Assembly (NCBI GenBank): GCA_016711705.1
Contig: JADJSK010000001.1
Coordinates: 1-64,000, forward strand
DNA: 64,000 nucleotides
From: Candidatus Brachybacter algidus
Lineage (GTDB): Bacteria > Bacteroidota > Bacteroidia > Chitinophagales > Saprospiraceae
Reading direction: 5' to 3'
In this document: positions 8,661 through 17,388 of the stretch, one piece after another
Position numbering within the stretch: the first letter of the stretch is position 1
Layout of the letters: each line of letters opens with the position of its first letter
Notes under the pieces: generated by a model
Told to the model about the DNA's origin: nothing
Databases searched by the model: none
What the model saw: only the letters and a program-made list of their open reading frames with translations
Made by a program: the position numbers and the translations under genes

Positions 8661-9816
8661 AACTCCTCCACCTTACTAAAATACGGCCCGATAATACTAT
8701 CCTCCTCTATATATATCTCATGCCCTGCATTCTTGACAAAATAGAATGCTATGTTCTTAGCCCTATTCGCAAACTCATATTGACCCTGCGGTTCTACAAA
8801 TGCATCATGCTCCGCTTGAAACATTAAAATCGGAATTTTTATTTTTTCTACATTTCCTTTGCGAAGCACCTCATGAGTCAGATCTATAAAATTCGCTCCT
8901 GCACCCCAGGATGCACCTGTGGTTGGATGCTGACTCAACTTTACAAGCGTGTTGTGCCAATATTGAGCTCTCTCTTTGCAATAAGTAGCTACAAGTGTGG
9001 GATTGTATTCCAAGTCTGTTTTCGGATTAAATTTCCTGTGGCCGATGGCATATTCTTTACCTTTGCCCAAGGCGATCATTAGCTTTGTCACAGGTTCGCC
9101 GACGAATTCCGGAATAGGATTTTTGATTTTCAGCATTGGAGCATTTAGGATTAATCCGTCCACAAGTTCCGGATTATTTTCAACGGTCAATGCGGCTATA
9201 GCTCCTCCCATGGAATGGCCAAATAAAATCGTTTTTAAATCTTTCGAATGTTTTTGTACTGTACCAGTTATAAAAGCATTGAGATCTGACGCAAAATTCT
9301 CATAAGCTTCCACATGAATCATGGAGCTATCCGGGCATTCTCTACTGGAAGAACCATGTCCGGAATGATCAAGTATGAAGACCTGATAACCCATCTTAAG
9401 AAAGTAATATATGGCCTCTTTGTATTTTTCTTTTCTTTCTATAAAGCCATGTGAAATGACAATATTAGCCTTTGCATCGTCCAAAAGATACATGTTGTAA
9501 GCAATCGTATGCGATCCATTTTTAAAGGATCCATTAGTTTGGAGGCTATCCACATAGGGCAGAACGATATTGCTCATGGATCCTTCATATTTTTTTGATT
9601 CGATCAAATAGTTACTTTCTTTGTATGATAAATCCAAACCTTTTAATTTTTCCGAAGCGCTGTCACAGTGGTAAGTCCAGGTATAAATAGCTCCATAAAC
9701 TGCGAATAGTGCTAGGATCGTTAGCAGTGCTACGTATATTCTCTTGAAAGTCTTTGATTTAGCGTTGGTATTCCTTATTTTATGTGCGAATGTTGTTAAT
9801 TTTTTTTGTGATACAT
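8639..9816 (-). CDS. Alpha/beta hydrolase (monoacylglycerol-lipase-like), N-terminus frameshifted
   Basis: The open part (TTG at 9637 to TGA at 8639, 332 residues) is a serine hydrolase of the Hydrolase_4/monoglyceride lipase type. It has HG in VISHGF (oxyanion), DHSGHG, nucleophile Ser in GHSMGG, Asp in QAEHDAFVE and His in NAGHEIY. Such enzymes cleave monoacyl lipids. The same frame stays open upstream without an ATG and encodes KRIYVALLTILALFAVYGAI, a clear membrane segment. An ATG at 9816 (MYHKK) would join it if the A8 tract at 9800-9807 had one more A. The natural protein is therefore probably about 392 residues with an N-terminal anchor. The shift may be a sequencing error, a real mutation or slippage. 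Confidence 0.85.
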
Positions 9817-10122
9817 GCTTAATTATATTCCTTCTTAAAAGTTAGCACTTATTTCGTAAAGTCTTTCTTCGCGCTTCAATTTTATGAACTTAATTTTGAA
9901 ATTTTCAGTTAATTTTATTTAATATCAATAACTTTTTAGAAAAATTAAAATACTTGTTGAAATTTTAAAGCAATATTTAATATATTTTGTAATTTTAACT
10001 AATGATATATGTATCGTTTTTTGATCTTTTGGTTTTTAGTAATATATTCATAGATAATGGACTATTTGAGTCAGAATATAAATCAAACAAAATCAAACAC
10101 TTTAATTTTTGCATAGAAAATT
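9817..10122. other. AT-rich divergent intergenic region
   Basis: It separates the minus-strand lipase from the plus-strand KAS III gene and must hold both promoters. The DNA is very AT-rich, and no clean TTTG / TAnnTTTG pair, repeat or RNA could be picked out with confidence. Confidence 0.4.
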
Positions 10123-11181
10123 ATGAATATAAAAATAATTGGTAGTGGTAGTTACATACCTGATTTGATTGTAGACAATCAGAGTTTTGAACACAATATT
10201 TTCCTCGATGAGAGTGGAATGTTGCTGAATCAACCGAATACTCAAATTTTAGAAAAATTTTCTGCAATAACAGGTATTAAGGAGAGAAGATATGCTTCTG
10301 CTCAATATGTTACTTCTGATCTTGCATTTTTTGCGGCTCAAAAAGCTATTGAAGATGCTGGGATCGATCGTGAAACTATTGATTACATCCTTTTCTCACA
10401 TAACTTTGGAGATGTAAAGGTCGGGATGATACAGTCTGATATGGTTCCTTGTCTTGCGGCTCGAGCTAAACACAAATTGGGTATTAAAAATCCTAAATGT
10501 GTTGGTTTTGATATCATTTTCGGTTGCGCAGGTTGGACTGAATCCTTTATTCAAGCCAATGCTTATATCAAATCTGGCATGGCAAAGCGGATCCTCGTCA
10601 TCGGTGCAGAATGTCTTTCCCGTGTTACGGACAAACATGACAGGGATTCAATGATCTATGCAGATGGAGCTGGAGCCGTGATAGTCGAAGGTACTAATGA
10701 TGACTCAGGATTAATCTCACATGAAAGTGCAAGCTACACAGAAGAAGAAGTGAAATTTCTGTTTTTGGGATGTTCTTTCAATGCTGATTCAGATCCAAAT
10801 ACGCGGTACATTAAAATGTATGGACGGAAAATATATGAGTTCGCACTAAACTGTGTTCCTATTGCTATGAAAAGTTGCCTTGATAAGTCTGGTGTTCCCA
10901 TTGAAAAATTAAAAAAAATACTAATACATCAGGCAAATGAAAAAATGGACGAGGCCATTGTACACCGTTTTTATAAATTATACAAAATGCCAGTTCCAAA
11001 GGATATCATGCCTATGACTATTGGGACACTTGGAAATAGCAGTGTAGCCACAATTCCTACTTTATATGATCAATTGATAAAAGGAGAATTGGATAATCAT
11101 GAAATTGAGAAAGGAGATATACTTTTGTTTGCTTCAGTAGGTGCCGGAATGAATATAAGTGCCTTTTTGTATAAAGTTTGA
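10123..11181 (+). CDS. 3-oxoacyl-ACP synthase III family protein (FabH-like)
   Basis: 352 residues, the normal length of KAS III. The catalytic triad is visible: Cys-135 in FGCAGW, His-269 in LIHQAN and Asn-305 in GTLGNSSVATIPT. The GAGA motif (ADGAGAVIVE) and the C-terminal FASVGAGM glycine loop are also present. The family condenses an acyl-CoA with malonyl-ACP. Housekeeping FabH starts fatty acid synthesis, but the divergent N-terminal region (SGMLLNQPNTQILEKFSAIT) and isolated location suggest a paralogue that may use another acyl donor, for example in a lipid or secondary product route. No fab neighbours are present. The gene stands alone on the plus strand. Confidence 0.88.
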   Translation: MNIKIIGSGSYIPDLIVDNQSFEHNIFLDESGMLLNQPNTQILEKFSAITGIKERRYASAQYVTSDLAFFAAQKAIEDAGIDRETIDYILFSHNFGDVKVGMIQSDMVPCLAARAKHKLGIKNPKCVGFDIIFGCAGWTESFIQANAYIKSGMAKRILVIGAECLSRVTDKHDRDSMIYADGAGAVIVEGTNDDSGLISHESASYTEEEVKFLFLGCSFNADSDPNTRYIKMYGRKIYEFALNCVPIAMKSCLDKSGVPIEKLKKILIHQANEKMDEAIVHRFYKLYKMPVPKDIMPMTIGTLGNSSVATIPTLYDQLIKGELDNHEIEKGDILLFASVGAGMNISAFLYKV

Positions 11182-11778
11182 AAACACTATATACGGATTT
11201 TCTTACCTTTTCCAATTGTAGTTTTATTCAAGGATACGGCTATAATAGGAGGTTGTATAGAATTATATTTTCTCCTAAACTTATCATAAACTTAAATAAA
11301 AAGCCCAGCCAAAATTCTTTATTTATTGAACTAGTCAAGTTTAGGAAATTCGGCTGGAAACTTATTGAAATTTGGAGATTCTCTATTTAAACAATTGACA
11401 CACTTACTTAATCCATATTTTATTGGGGCGGAATGATGCAAATTGATGACGCAAAGGTATGTGTTACTTTCTAATATAATATGAAAAGACTCAATAATTA
11501 ACGTAAATTTATATATAAAATATAATGTAATGTTTAATCATTTTAAAAACAATATTATATAAATATAATAAAATATTAATGTTTGTCAAATGTATTTATT
11601 TACCAAAAAATGTATAAAATATAATTTCGTTTAAGGCTGATATGTGATTTTTGAAGATTAAAAAATTATAAAATTAAAAGATTTACAGAATAAAAATTTG
11701 GATTAAATGAATTTATTTCATCTAAATTCGAGGATGATAGAAATATTTATAATCAATTGTACTTTTCCATTGAGTTAT
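11182..11778. other. AT-rich intergenic region
   Basis: About 600 bases without a supported gene. A 70-codon frame directly after the KAS III stop has no family features and is not called. Part of 11301-11365 can fold weakly (CCAGCC...GGCTGG) but has no T tail. Nothing else is seen. Confidence 0.5.
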
Positions 11779-11810
11779 AAAAAAAGCCGGACGTTATTGA
11801 CATCCGGCTT
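11779..11810 (-). terminator. Terminator of the 11833-12555 outer-membrane gene
   Basis: The stem AAGCCGGA / TCCGGCTT with an 11-base loop is followed, read on the minus strand, by a run of seven T. It lies 22 bases after the stop of the minus-strand gene. Confidence 0.85.
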
Positions 11811-11832
11811 ATTATTTCATGAATTTCACAAT

Positions 11833-12555
11833 CTAGAACAACACCCCAACCTTTAAAGAGATCAAGTGATTAACTTCTTTGCCGTCACTTGAGCCTCGTT
11901 TCTTGGTCATATCAAAAAAGCCTTGATGGTAATACAATCCAAAAAGTATTGCATTTGTCTCGCTGAAATTATATTCAAATCCGCCTCCAAGGCCCCATTG
12001 AGCGTTCAGTTGCTTGACATCTTTTTTGATATTCTCTTTATTTACATCAAGATTCGATGCATCTATACTTCCTTTAGCACTTGTCACGGCACTAAGAGTA
12101 ATAATAGGAATCTCCGCAAAGTACCTGATATATCCATATTCCCTTGTCCTTAACTTAAGGCCTAAAGGTACTTCAAGATAATTCAATTTATAGTTGATCT
12201 TAGTATCCGGTTCAAAATTGTTGCGGATTGATTCAGGTACTTCGTCAGACAATAAACTATTAGGTAATAGGTCTCCACCATTAGCAAATTGCAGCTTTCC
12301 TCCATGATTTAATCCAAATCCTATTCCTACTGTGAAGAAATAGTTTTCAGCAAAGCCGAACTCAGCTTGTGCACCTACCTTTAATCCGACATCGACTCCT
12401 CCACCCAACACTTTAGAGTGATCTGAAGTCATCCAGCTAACAGTCGGACTCAACTGAGCTCCAAATCTCATGTTTTTGCCGGCGTCCTGTCCTATGGCTA
12501 AATAGGGTAGGGTACAAACAAGAATAATAAGAAAGTTCAAATTTATTTGTTTCAT
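11833..12555 (-). CDS. Outer-membrane beta-barrel protein (PorT-like fold)
   Basis: 240 residues. A signal peptide (NFLIILVCTLPYLAIGQ) covers residues 6-22. The mature part alternates hydrophobic and polar residues with many glycines (VDVGLKVGAQAEFGFAENYF), contains the motif LNYLEVPLGLKLRTREYGYI and ends in an amphipathic strand with a terminal Phe (HLISLKVGVLF), the normal end of an outer-membrane barrel. The pattern matches the 'outer membrane protein beta-barrel domain' (OMP_b-brl_2/PorT) group common in Bacteroidota. The substrate or partner is unknown. The gene is monocistronic with its own terminator. Confidence 0.85.
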   Translation of the reverse strand: MKQINLNFLIILVCTLPYLAIGQDAGKNMRFGAQLSPTVSWMTSDHSKVLGGGVDVGLKVGAQAEFGFAENYFFTVGIGFGLNHGGKLQFANGGDLLPNSLLSDEVPESIRNNFEPDTKINYKLNYLEVPLGLKLRTREYGYIRYFAEIPIITLSAVTSAKGSIDASNLDVNKENIKKDVKQLNAQWGLGGGFEYNFSETNAILFGLYYHQGFFDMTKKRGSSDGKEVNHLISLKVGVLF

Positions 12556-12840
12556 ATACGTTTATTTAATGCTCTTGAAATAGTTGTTTTTTAAAGCGAG
12601 AAGTATTCTTTAATAAAATTGTTAGAATACTTATTCAAACATAATGGTTAATTTTGCAAAAAGGTTGAGACTTTAATTGATGCATTTAATGATACATTGA
12701 AATTAATGTTTCAAAATTAAGTTTCATCTACCATACTTAACAAAGTTATAATACCTATCGAAAGTTCAACTTCTTTTAATTTATCAAACCTTTATTCCGA
12801 AAGGGCTCTATTTTTTACATCATTACAAAGATATAGATAT

Positions 12841-13854
12841 ATGATTAAATTTTTTAATATTCTAGTGCTTCTATCTCTATTTCTTGCCTCATGCAAGGAA
12901 GAAAGTTCATATGACAAGTTTCAGGAAGTTACTTCTCCTAAAGTTATGGCTTGGGTGCGTTATGAAAAGTTGCTTTCGAACATAGATACAGCCAATATAC
13001 CTTCTTCTATCAATCAGATCGTCGAAAAGTATCCAGATTTTTCTACGATTTATTTTCTTAGGGTTATCAATGACGCATATAAGCCGGATACTTCTTTCCT
13101 GAATATTTATGATTTATATCGTAAAAGCGATTTAATCCGAATGCTGAATGATACTATTCCGAAGCTCTTTGGAAACCTCTCAAGGGAGGAAAAGGATTAT
13201 GCTGATTGCTTTGCGCGTTTACAGAAATTATTTCCCACTGTTCAGGTACCGGCTGTTTACACATGTTTTACAGAATTTGGAGTAGGAGCTTTTTCCACAT
13301 CGGACCAATCGATGGCTGTCAGCTTAGAAATGTACTTAGGCAAAGGCAATAAATACTATGACACCGAGACCTGGCCAATTTTTATTCAAAGGACGATGAA
13401 TCGTGAGAATATGGTTCCAAATCTCATGAAGAATTATATCCGCAATTCTATTCTTCCTGTATTTGAACCTAAGACTTTGCTGGACAATATGATTCAGCAA
13501 GGTAAAGAAATCTACATACTCAATCATCTAATTCCTGCGGAACAGGACACGCTGGTCTATGACTACAGCCCATCACAACTTGCTTTTTGTAGAACAAACG
13601 AGAAAGAGATTTGGTCTTATTTTCTAGCTGAAAAGTTAGTTTACTCTCAAGACAATAAGAAAATTCAAAAATATGTAAATCCGAGTCCTAATTCGCCAGG
13701 TATGCCATCAGATGCTCCGGGAAGAATATCCGCATTCATAGGTTCGAGGATTATTGAAGCATATATGGAGCGTCACGAGAATTTGGATATAAAAAGATTG
13801 ATTAATAATATGAATGCACAACAAATTTTGGAAGAGGCAAGATATAAACCGTGA
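12841..13854 (+). CDS. gldB: Gliding motility lipoprotein GldB
   Basis: 337 residues with a lipoprotein signal (lipobox LASC, Cys at residue 18). The family pattern is seen through the protein: a YPDFSTIYFLRVIND motif near residue 65, FGVGAFSTSDQSMAVSLEMYLG in the middle with an invariant-looking LEMYLG, GKEIYILNHLIPAEQDTLVY, SQLAFCRTNEKEIWSYFLAE and APGRISAFIGSRIIEAYM near the end. GldB is an inner-membrane-attached, periplasm-facing lipoprotein needed for gliding and type IX secretion-related function in Flavobacterium; its biochemistry is not known. The gene is monocistronic. GldC, often its neighbour in other Bacteroidota, lies about 8 kb away at 21301 in the opposite direction. Confidence 0.87.
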   Translation: MIKFFNILVLLSLFLASCKEESSYDKFQEVTSPKVMAWVRYEKLLSNIDTANIPSSINQIVEKYPDFSTIYFLRVINDAYKPDTSFLNIYDLYRKSDLIRMLNDTIPKLFGNLSREEKDYADCFARLQKLFPTVQVPAVYTCFTEFGVGAFSTSDQSMAVSLEMYLGKGNKYYDTETWPIFIQRTMNRENMVPNLMKNYIRNSILPVFEPKTLLDNMIQQGKEIYILNHLIPAEQDTLVYDYSPSQLAFCRTNEKEIWSYFLAEKLVYSQDNKKIQKYVNPSPNSPGMPSDAPGRISAFIGSRIIEAYMERHENLDIKRLINNMNAQQILEEARYKP

Positions 13855-14303
13855 TTGGTTTGGTTAAAATATTGTTAATCTAAATTTTTGTGTGATATTA
13901 TTTTCAAGTTTATCAATTCTTAAAGTCTAATAATAAAGGTAGTGTTTGCAAAAATAATAATTAAAAAAATAAAATTATTATTACAATAATAGATAATTAT
14001 TTACAATATTAATATCGTTTATTGCTATTTTTATTTAAAATATTTCAATCATACATATAATTATTTAAAAAATAACATATTTAAATAAATCATTATTAGT
14101 GCCGATAAAATTCTTGGCATTATATTTGCATACCCTAATAGTGTTGGAAATGACCAGCGAAATTCAATATTAATTGAAACAAATCTATTTGAAATAGGGT
14201 TAGTATAGTATAGATAAAATATATATATTAATTTTTTAAATATAAAGATATATCGCCGTAGGCGAAAAGAAGTAGTTTTCTTATTTTGAGACCTTAGTCT
14301 TCA

Positions 14304-14341
14304 GGCCCGGGATTGCAAAGGCAATCTACGGGTCTTTTTTT
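14304..14341 (+). terminator. Strong terminator at the end of an untranslated plus-strand stretch
   Basis: GGCCCGGGATTGC / GCAATCTACGGGTC forms a long stem with a short loop and is followed by TTTTTTT. It points along the plus strand, yet the next plus-strand gene upstream (gldB) ends 450 bases earlier. Between them lies a possible RNA of unknown kind (several small hairpins such as GCCGTAGGC and GACCTTAGTC at 14250-14300). The terminator abuts the stop codon of the minus-strand mlaF-like gene. Confidence 0.7.
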
Positions 14342-15098
14342 ATCTGAACGCTTTCTCTCTCAATCTTTGAAGGAAAGGGGAAGCAAATATAAAATTTTGT
14401 AATTGCTCATTATCAGTGTCTAAAACATCTTCTTTAGATCCTTGCCAAACCAATTTTCCATCAGCAAGAAAATTGATCTCTTCGCCTATCTCCATAACTG
14501 AATTCATGTCGTGCGTATTAATGACAGTCGTGATGTTTAATTCCTCCGTGATAGACTTTATCAGTTTATCTATGACGATGGAGGTCTTTGGATCTAGTCC
14601 TGAATTGGGTTCATCACAGAAAAGATATGATGGACTCAATACTATAGCCCTGGCTATACCCACACGTTTTTGCATACCACCACTAAGTTCTGAAGGATAT
14701 AATTTGTTAGTACCTGTCAGGTCTACTCTGGCCAAGCAATAATCAACCCTAGCATCTTTTTCTTTTTTAGTCATGTTAGAAAACATGTCCAAAGGGAATC
14801 TGATATTCTCTTCAACTCTCATAGAGTCAAACAAGGCAGAGCCCTGAAATAGCATGCCCATTGAATTGCGTAGTTTCCGGTTTTCTTTTTTATTCAACTT
14901 AAGGACGTTAATGTCATCAAACCAGATCTCTCCTTGGTCAGGTTGAATTAAACCGACAAGTATCTTAAGTAAAACAGTTTTGCCTGCACCACTCCGGCCA
15001 ATTATAAGATTGCACTTACCCGTTTCAAAAGTGGTTGTTATTCCTTTTATGACTTCGTTTTCTCCAAAAGCCTTCTTGATATCAACTATTTTGATCAT
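14340..15098 (-). CDS. MlaF-like ABC transporter ATPase (lipid transport)
   Basis: 252 residues. Walker A GRSGAGKT (residues 34-41), Q loop LFQGSALFDSM, signature LSGGMQKRVGIARA, Walker B YLFCDEPNSGLDP and H loop VINTHD are all intact. The LSGGMQ signature and the SALFDS motif are typical of MlaF/Ttg2A, the ATPase that drives lipid exchange between inner and outer membranes together with the MlaE permease and an MCE-domain protein. The permease gene lies just upstream (15111), with only 12 bases between the two. No MCE (MlaD) gene follows, so the substrate-binding subunit must be elsewhere. Confidence 0.9.
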   Translation of the reverse strand: MIKIVDIKKAFGENEVIKGITTTFETGKCNLIIGRSGAGKTVLLKILVGLIQPDQGEIWFDDINVLKLNKKENRKLRNSMGMLFQGSALFDSMRVEENIRFPLDMFSNMTKKEKDARVDYCLARVDLTGTNKLYPSELSGGMQKRVGIARAIVLSPSYLFCDEPNSGLDPKTSIVIDKLIKSITEELNITTVINTHDMNSVMEIGEEINFLADGKLVWQGSKEDVLDTDNEQLQNFIFASPFLQRLREKAFR

Positions 15099-15110
15099 AT
15101 AATTTCGTGG

Positions 15111-15857
15111 CTATTGGGTTAATAATAATGCAAGGATATAATCAGAAAGTAAAATTAGAATATCACTAACCACTACCGCCTGTGTGCTTGCCTTCCCTAG
15201 CTCAATACTTCCTCCTTTGACATAATATCCTTGATAACATGATACTGTAGTTAGGATAAAAGCAAATACGATCGCCTTGATGAGCATCAGTGCTACATTA
15301 AAAGGCAAAAAGAAAGAATTAAGACCTCTTATATATTGCTCATTGGATAGAAGTCCGGTAGGAACACTTGCAAGATAGCCCCCAAGTATACTAATACCGG
15401 CCCCAACTGTGACTAGCATAGGAATAACAAAAAGTCCTGCTAATAATTTAGGTCCGATAAGGAAACTGTAAGTGTTGACACCCATTATATCCATGGCGTC
15501 TATGTGCTCTTTCTGCCGCATACCGCCTATCTCCGATGCCATATTCGACCCTACTTTTCCAGCCAATACAAGACAAGTGATAGTTGGTGCCATTTCTATA
15601 AGAGTAATGTCTCTTACGATATACCCGATATAATATTTTGGAACAAGGGTGCCGTCCAATTGGTAATTGAACTGAATCGCAGTCACGGCGCCAATAAAGA
15701 TGCAAATAAGAGCAACGATTAAAAGTGATCCAATGCCGATATCATACATTTGTCGAACCAGCTCTTTCCAAAACATAGAAAATCTATCAGGCTTAGAAAA
15801 TACTAACCTCATCATGTTGATGTATCTGCCGATGTGGAAAAGTGGATTCTTAAACAT
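15111..15857 (-). CDS. MlaE-like ABC transporter permease
   Basis: 248 residues with about five to six membrane segments. The family motifs are visible: GAVTAIQFNYQL, VRDITLIEMAPTITCLVLAG and GSNMASEIGGMRQKEHIDAM, the strongly conserved amphipathic loop 'A-S-E-I-G-x-M' of MlaE/YrbE permeases, and GVNTYSFLIGPKLLAG. It forms the membrane part of a lipid transporter with the downstream MlaF-like ATPase. The operon order permease-ATPase is normal. The MCE subunit is not in the window. A TATATTTG promoter box lies 26 bases upstream of the start. Confidence 0.9.
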   Translation of the reverse strand: MFKNPLFHIGRYINMMRLVFSKPDRFSMFWKELVRQMYDIGIGSLLIVALICIFIGAVTAIQFNYQLDGTLVPKYYIGYIVRDITLIEMAPTITCLVLAGKVGSNMASEIGGMRQKEHIDAMDIMGVNTYSFLIGPKLLAGLFVIPMLVTVGAGISILGGYLASVPTGLLSNEQYIRGLNSFFLPFNVALMLIKAIVFAFILTTVSCYQGYYVKGGSIELGKASTQAVVVSDILILLSDYILALLLTQ

Positions 15858-15882
15858 ATTGTGTTTGGCTCATAAACTTGGT

Positions 15883-15890
15883 CAAATATA
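15883..15890 (-). promoter_or_regulatory. Probable -7 box for the mlaE-mlaF pair
   Basis: TATATTTG on the minus strand matches the Bacteroidota -7 consensus TAnnTTTG, 26 bases before the mlaE start. No good -33 TTTG was found at the right distance, so confidence is moderate. Confidence 0.45.
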
Positions 15891-16150
15891 AATTCATTTT
15901 TACTTATATATATAATTATTTTTCATATTTTTAATAAAAAATTATAAATTATTATATATCAATGATATACGAATGTCTAATATTATTATTTTAGTAATAA
16001 TTTGAATTTTCTTATGTATAAATGAAAAACCAACGAATTAGCGAAAGGAAACGTTTTTATATGTAATATTGCAATATATAGGGAATGCATCATTGATAAT
16101 TCTAAGATCTATTTTACCTCATCTTCCTTCATTCTATTAAATAGTTTTTT

Positions 16151-17014
16151 ATGAATTTAGTTAAATTTTTAGTTCTGAATTTTTTTATCGGTGCATTTTT
16201 ATTGCCTACCATCGCTATTGCACAATCAGATGTTAAGGAAACTGTACAGATCAACATTGAAGGATCTGAACTTACTAAATTTACAGTTGAAGTTGATGGT
16301 AATAATATTCTTATCAATGGCAAAAGTCCTGCGGAGGCCGGAGTTAAACTAAATATTACCAGGCAAAAAACAGGGACGGATGTAAGGAATATATCTGAAT
16401 ATGGCCTTTCAGTCGAAGATAGTAAAAAAGCAAGAAGTATAGCGAACCCTTCCGGACCTATGTTAGGTGCTGTCACTATTGATGTAGCGCAAGGAGTTCA
16501 AGTTATAGAGATAAGAAGCGATGGCGCTGCTAGATTTGCTGGCATAAGGGTAGGTGACGTAATCGTTAAATTTGAGGATCAGAATATTAAAAACAATGCA
16601 GATCTGGCTGAGTATATAAAATCTAAAAACCCTGGAGACGCCGTCACGGTTGATTACATTAGAAAGGATAACCTCGTAAGTAAAGAAATTGTATTTGGTC
16701 TTCGGAATTCCAGAGTAGAAAATGATCGAAGAAGGATAAATAAAGTTGATTCTAATCCATCCTCCCCAAAATCGTTGGGTATGAAATTAATAGAGGATAA
16801 GTCTGATAAAGCATGGAGAATTATTGAAATCACCAGACACTCAAGTGCTGAGACTGCAGGTGTTAAGGTCGATGATATCTTAGTCGAATTAAATAATGTT
16901 CGGATTAAGAGAGCAGCTGATTTGGAGCGAGCTATGAAAACGATTAATTTTGATGAGCCCATTAAATTGAAAGTTAGAAGAGAGAAATCTATTATTGATC
17001 TTGAGATTAAGTAA
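16151..17014 (+). CDS. Secreted protein with two PDZ domains
   Basis: 287 residues. The signal peptide ends near residue 25 (FIGAFLLPTIAIAQS). The first PDZ domain is at about residues 100-190 (GVQVIEIRSDGAARFAGIRV, then GDVIVKFEDQNIKNNADLAE). The second is at about 210-287 (SAETAGVKVDDILVELNNVR). There is no protease domain: the protein is only leader, a short N-terminal region and two PDZ modules. It probably binds C-terminal peptides in the periplasm, as an adaptor or scaffold; the partner is unknown. The gene stands alone and is divergent from mlaE. Confidence 0.85.
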   Translation: MNLVKFLVLNFFIGAFLLPTIAIAQSDVKETVQINIEGSELTKFTVEVDGNNILINGKSPAEAGVKLNITRQKTGTDVRNISEYGLSVEDSKKARSIANPSGPMLGAVTIDVAQGVQVIEIRSDGAARFAGIRVGDVIVKFEDQNIKNNADLAEYIKSKNPGDAVTVDYIRKDNLVSKEIVFGLRNSRVENDRRRINKVDSNPSSPKSLGMKLIEDKSDKAWRIIEITRHSSAETAGVKVDDILVELNNVRIKRAADLERAMKTINFDEPIKLKVRREKSIIDLEIK

Positions 17015-17388
17015 GATGAAGTAAGTTTTCTATATAAATTTTGAAAAGAAAAATGTGGGGCCTAGCAGAATAGCTCAATTTCAGATGAATTAGATTATTC
17101 TAAAAATTTAGATTTTGCAGAAGTTTACGCATAAGCGAATTAGAAGTAAGAATAATTTCACCGGATAGACGATCACTCATCACCTATCACCTTACTTGCA
17201 CCCTTATGATTTAGGAATCTGCCAAATATAAATCAACTACTATAATCGTATACATCTTTTTATAAATTATTTATTAGAATATATAAGTTGTTGTGTAATA
17301 AGTTATACACAAGCTGTATACCATAAGTATTCAGGAAATATTACTTTTATTACCTTGCAGTTCCAAAATAAATATTCACACATCAGTC
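17015..17388. other. Intergenic region with a period-7 repeat
   Basis: About 370 bases between two plus-strand genes. The only clear structure is the short heptamer series at 17171-17198. The last 60 bases before the next start contain TACCTTGC, a weak promoter -7 candidate. Confidence 0.4.
17171..17198. repeat. Degenerate heptamer tandem repeat
   Basis: GATCACT-CATCACC-TATCACC-TTACTTG: four units with a period of 7 bases, the middle two sharing ATCACC. It is one of several period-7 arrays in this window (see 44540, 48076, 48789, 51656, 53768 and 55928), each with a different heptamer. Confidence 0.6.

Noticed and set aside
7893..9816. Toxin-antitoxin plus lipase as a defence unit
   Set aside because: The genes are separate, with palindromes between them, and the lipase looks like a housekeeping-type serine hydrolase.
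11178..11390. 70-codon frame after the KAS III gene
   Set aside because: It overlaps the KAS III stop, has no family features and lies in AT-rich DNA.
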